Part shown: positions 61,813-64,000 of the stretch, one piece after another
Layout of the letters: each line of letters begins with the position of its first letter
How positions within the stretch are numbered: the first letter of the stretch is position 1
Assembly: GCA_903834785.1 (NCBI GenBank)
Contig: CAILKP010000061.1
Location: 62,001 to 126,000 of the forward strand
Origin: an uncultured bacterium
GTDB taxonomy: Bacteria > Planctomycetota > Phycisphaerae > Phycisphaerales > UBA1924
Direction of reading: 5' to 3'
DNA length: 64,000 nucleotides
Made by a program: the position numbers and the translations under genes
Notes under the pieces: generated by a model
Seen by the model: only the letters and a program-made list of their open reading frames with translations
The model's database searches: none
Told to the model about the DNA's origin: nothing

Positions 61813-62754
61813 ATGCACGCCTCTGTAGCCAGTTCGCTGATTCAACGTGCACGTCTCGCCACCACCGCTCTGGCACTGGCCGCGGTGGGTGCGGTCTTTG
61901 TTCCACTTGGCTTGAGCGACAGCGGAGCACCGGCCGAGGGTGAGGCAACGAAGCCCGTGGCGGACAAGGCACCGGCCGCTAAGTTGCCGTTTAATTACAG
62001 CCAGTTCACCAGCGCGCTCGACAGCGCGGAGCTGGCTGCCCATCTCAACCGCACCGCACCGCCGGTACCGGTGACCAAGCCCAAGGAAACGGTGGTCGCT
62101 GGCGGGCCCGAGGTGGTGGCAGCACCGCCCGCGCCCCCGCCGCCGATGTGGCGGTACATCGGGTCGATGATCCTCGGGCCCGATCGCCGCGCGATCGTGG
62201 TGGTGTCCGAGCGGCAGCAGATGGTCAAGGTCGGCGACACGGTCGAGGGTTCACGCGTCACGACGATTGAGCCCGAGTTCCTGATGGTGACCGATGCCGC
62301 AGGAAAAGAGAAACGCATCGACCTGGCCCCGCGCCAGACCCGGGCACTGAACGTGACCGAGACGGCGTCCAAGCCTCCGTCCCCCTCGGCGGTTTCGGCG
62401 GCTCTGGCGATGGGTGCCCCGGGCAGCGATGAAGCCACGGCGGTGCGCATCAAGGACGCCGCACACCTGTGGGCCAAACACTCCGAACGGATGAGCGATC
62501 CGGCGGTGCGCGAGCGCATCGGCAAGATCGGCAAGATCCTGGAGAACGAGCAGGTCGATCCGGACAGCTTCAACAAGCTGATGGACGATCTGCCCCGGAC
62601 CCCGGAGCTGGCGGAACTGCACCACCAGTTCTCAGAGGGAACCATCGATCGCGAGATGTTCTCCAAGCTTGCCTCCGAGGCCATTCGCCAGCAGTTGGAT
62701 AGCCAGGCGGCTGGCGGCAAGGGCGAGAAGCCGGCGAGGGGTCGCGGCAAGTGA
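61813..62754 (+). CDS. GspC/PilP-like inner-membrane platform protein
   Basis: 313 residues with one N-terminal membrane segment (about residues 12-33, ARLATTALALAAVGAVFVPL) and a periplasmic domain resembling PilP/GspC: WRYIGSMILGPDRRAIVVVS, MVKVGDTVEGSRVTTIEPEF and GKEKRIDLAPRQ. A helical C-terminal ~100 residues (KHSERMSDPAVRERIGKIGK) end in a basic tail. It links the inner-membrane platform to the outer-membrane secretin. 109 bp after the GspK-like gene; overlaps the next gene by 4 bases. Confidence 0.78.
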   Translation: MHASVASSLIQRARLATTALALAAVGAVFVPLGLSDSGAPAEGEATKPVADKAPAAKLPFNYSQFTSALDSAELAAHLNRTAPPVPVTKPKETVVAGGPEVVAAPPAPPPPMWRYIGSMILGPDRRAIVVVSERQQMVKVGDTVEGSRVTTIEPEFLMVTDAAGKEKRIDLAPRQTRALNVTETASKPPSPSAVSAALAMGAPGSDEATAVRIKDAAHLWAKHSERMSDPAVRERIGKIGKILENEQVDPDSFNKLMDDLPRTPELAELHHQFSEGTIDREMFSKLASEAIRQQLDSQAAGGKGEKPARGRGK

Positions 62755-64000
62755 ACTCAGTCATCTGTCACGTAGAACTTGTCCAGCGGGGCGCTGTTGC
62801 CGCGGCGGCACGCCTGACTGACCCTCGCACCAGCGCATCGTGGGTCTTTTCCAAGGCCGGCAGCGAGGACGCCCCGCGCGATTCGGTCGTCACGCTGAGC
62901 CGCTGGATCAGCCAGCAGCTCGCGGCCGCCGGGGATTCAGCGGAGCTGATGCTGTGTCTGGATGTTGACCAGGCCGCCTGTGGCTGGGTCACTTCCAGCG
63001 GGACTGATGACAAAGCCGTGAAGACCGCGGTGCGCGATGCCCAGAGCGGCGAGCGTGAAGATGCGGGCCAGACCACGCCGGCCAACTGGCTGAAGGTGGG
63101 CGAGGTGGATGCTGACTTGTCGGTACAGGCCCTTGAGCCGGTCGAGACAGCGGCGGGCAAGAAGAACAGCAAGGCCAAAGCCGCCGCAACAACCCGGCGC
63201 CGTCTGGCCGTGGTAGCACTGCCCGATCTGGCGGCACGCGTGCTGGTTGATGAGCTTGACCGGGTCGACCGTCCTGTGGTTCGCATTCTGACGCTGTGGC
63301 ACGCCGCGGCGGAAGCCTGGGATCCGGGTTCGGCTCCGGCCGGTTCCGATGCGGGCGTGCTCAAGACCGCAACTGATGCGCGGATTGTCGCTGATGAGAT
63401 CGGCTGCTCGGCGAGTGTGGTCATCGACCCGCGCGGCCGGCTGCTGTGGTCCTGGCAGCAGGGCGGGCGGCTGCTGTGCTCCGGCACGATGCGTCTGGCA
63501 CTCAAGAACCTCCAAGAAACAAGCGAGAACGCATCGGAGGGTGAGGCCTCCTCCACCGGCGGGCCGTCCGGCCCGGCCGCGGCCCCGGTGTGCGAACTGA
63601 CCGCCAGCGAGGTTGCCCGGCTCACGGCCGACTGGCTTGCCTGGGCGCCGCAGATCGGCACCGGCCCGGTGGCAATCACCGTCGTCGGTCCGCAGCGGCT
63701 GCTGGCACCTGGGCTGACCGAACGCTTTGCAGGTGCGACGGCTCTGAACGCGTTTGCTGCCGCACTGGGCAGTGCATGGCCGGGATCAGTCGTCTCGGCC
63801 GTTGAGCACGACGATCCGATCGAAGCGACCCTGCGGCGGGTGATTGACCGCCGCTCACCGTCGAAGCTACCGGCAGCGGCACAGGCGGGGCCCGTGGACC
63901 CGCGCACCGCGCTGATCGAACTGGCTTCCCGACCGGGCAAGGCGAGCAGGCTCGTGTACCGCTGGTCTGCCGCGGCGATTGCTGCGGGCGCACTGGTGCT
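62751..64000 (+). CDS. GspL/PilM-like protein (partial, runs off window end)
   Basis: GTG at 62751 overlaps the previous stop (GTGA). 416 codons are in the window and the frame is still open. The product has mixed alpha/beta sequence with VVTLSRWISQQLAAAGDSAE, RRLAVVALPDLAARVLVDEL, SASVVIDPRGRLLWSWQQGG and, near the end, LVYRWSAAAIAAGALV (a membrane segment starting). This layout, actin-like fold followed by a membrane helix, fits GspL or a PilM-like protein. The identity rests more on position in the secretion operon than on motifs. Confidence 0.7.
   Translation, partial: MNSVICHVELVQRGAVAAAARLTDPRTSASWVFSKAGSEDAPRDSVVTLSRWISQQLAAAGDSAELMLCLDVDQAACGWVTSSGTDDKAVKTAVRDAQSGEREDAGQTTPANWLKVGEVDADLSVQALEPVETAAGKKNSKAKAAATTRRRLAVVALPDLAARVLVDELDRVDRPVVRILTLWHAAAEAWDPGSAPAGSDAGVLKTATDARIVADEIGCSASVVIDPRGRLLWSWQQGGRLLCSGTMRLALKNLQETSENASEGEASSTGGPSGPAAAPVCELTASEVARLTADWLAWAPQIGTGPVAITVVGPQRLLAPGLTERFAGATALNAFAAALGSAWPGSVVSAVEHDDPIEATLRRVIDRRSPSKLPAAAQAGPVDPRTALIELASRPGKASRLVYRWSAAAIAAGALV

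Overview
The window reads as a chromosomal segment of a high-GC planctomycete, most likely class Phycisphaerae. The clues are a secreted protein ending in a 'GC-type' dockerin-like module, a zinc-ribbon membrane protein of a kind common in these genomes, a prepilin-like protein with a planctomycete H...N..FGDGH tail, a very large PQQ-propeller protein, a type II secretion operon, and many genes without a clear Shine-Dalgarno. Nearly all genes have strong GC3 bias, which creates long antisense shadow frames. No rRNA, tRNA or CRISPR array was seen.

Layout. 1-9 kb: a partial membrane protein, a zinc-ribbon membrane protein, a low-molecular-weight tyrosine phosphatase and an unknown GT-B-like protein (all minus), then YicC and a DoxX-like protein (plus), the dockerin protein and ComM (minus). 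9-15 kb is an accessory stretch: DUF3817 protein, MFS transporter, two unknown genes and a decayed NB-ARC/TPR (STAND) gene. It is punctuated by three arrays of an 8-bp repeat and by a pair of ~115-127 bp direct repeats flanking the STAND remnant. 15-25.7 kb: pseudopilin-like protein, RluA-type pseudouridine synthase, an exported cyanophycinase/isoaspartyl-peptidase pair, a lipoprotein hydrolase, AlkD-like protein, stand-alone CoaB, GDP-fucose synthase, and an ECF sigma/RskA anti-sigma pair. 25.9-28.2 kb is a patchy island: an unknown lipoprotein, a duplicated 3' tail of a deacetylase gene, an IS3-family transposase remnant and an AT-richer membrane-protein gene.

28.2-35 kb is a six-gene polysaccharide operon on the minus strand (epimerase, tandem GT2, GT4, formyltransferase, pseudo-receiver, deacetylase), followed by an SMR transporter and a DUF5658 protein. 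36-44 kb (plus) holds a 1,453-residue PQQ-propeller/secreted protein followed by two tandem TPR-GT41 (O-GlcNAc-transferase-like) proteins. 44-51.2 kb (minus) is an arginine regulon: argR, argF, argG, carB. It has a clear rho-independent terminator after argG and a textbook -35/-10 promoter so close to argR that the mRNA should be leaderless. 51-57 kb: DUF418 membrane protein and a UvrD-like helicase fused to a PD-(D/E)XK nuclease. 57-64 kb (plus): an NDUFA9-like reductase, then a type II secretion operon (G, I-, J-, K-, C- and L-like) running off the window end.

How parts connect: the secretion operon is a plausible exporter for the dockerin protein and other exported enzymes here. The polysaccharide operon and GDP-fucose synthase feed cell-surface glycan synthesis. 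The arg/car cluster is likely under ArgR. The features most worth a second look are the ~97-residue insertion in CarB, the leaderless argR promoter, the PQQ-OGT-OGT operon, the GT2 fusion with a degenerate first domain, the decayed STAND gene between direct repeats, and the octamer arrays.
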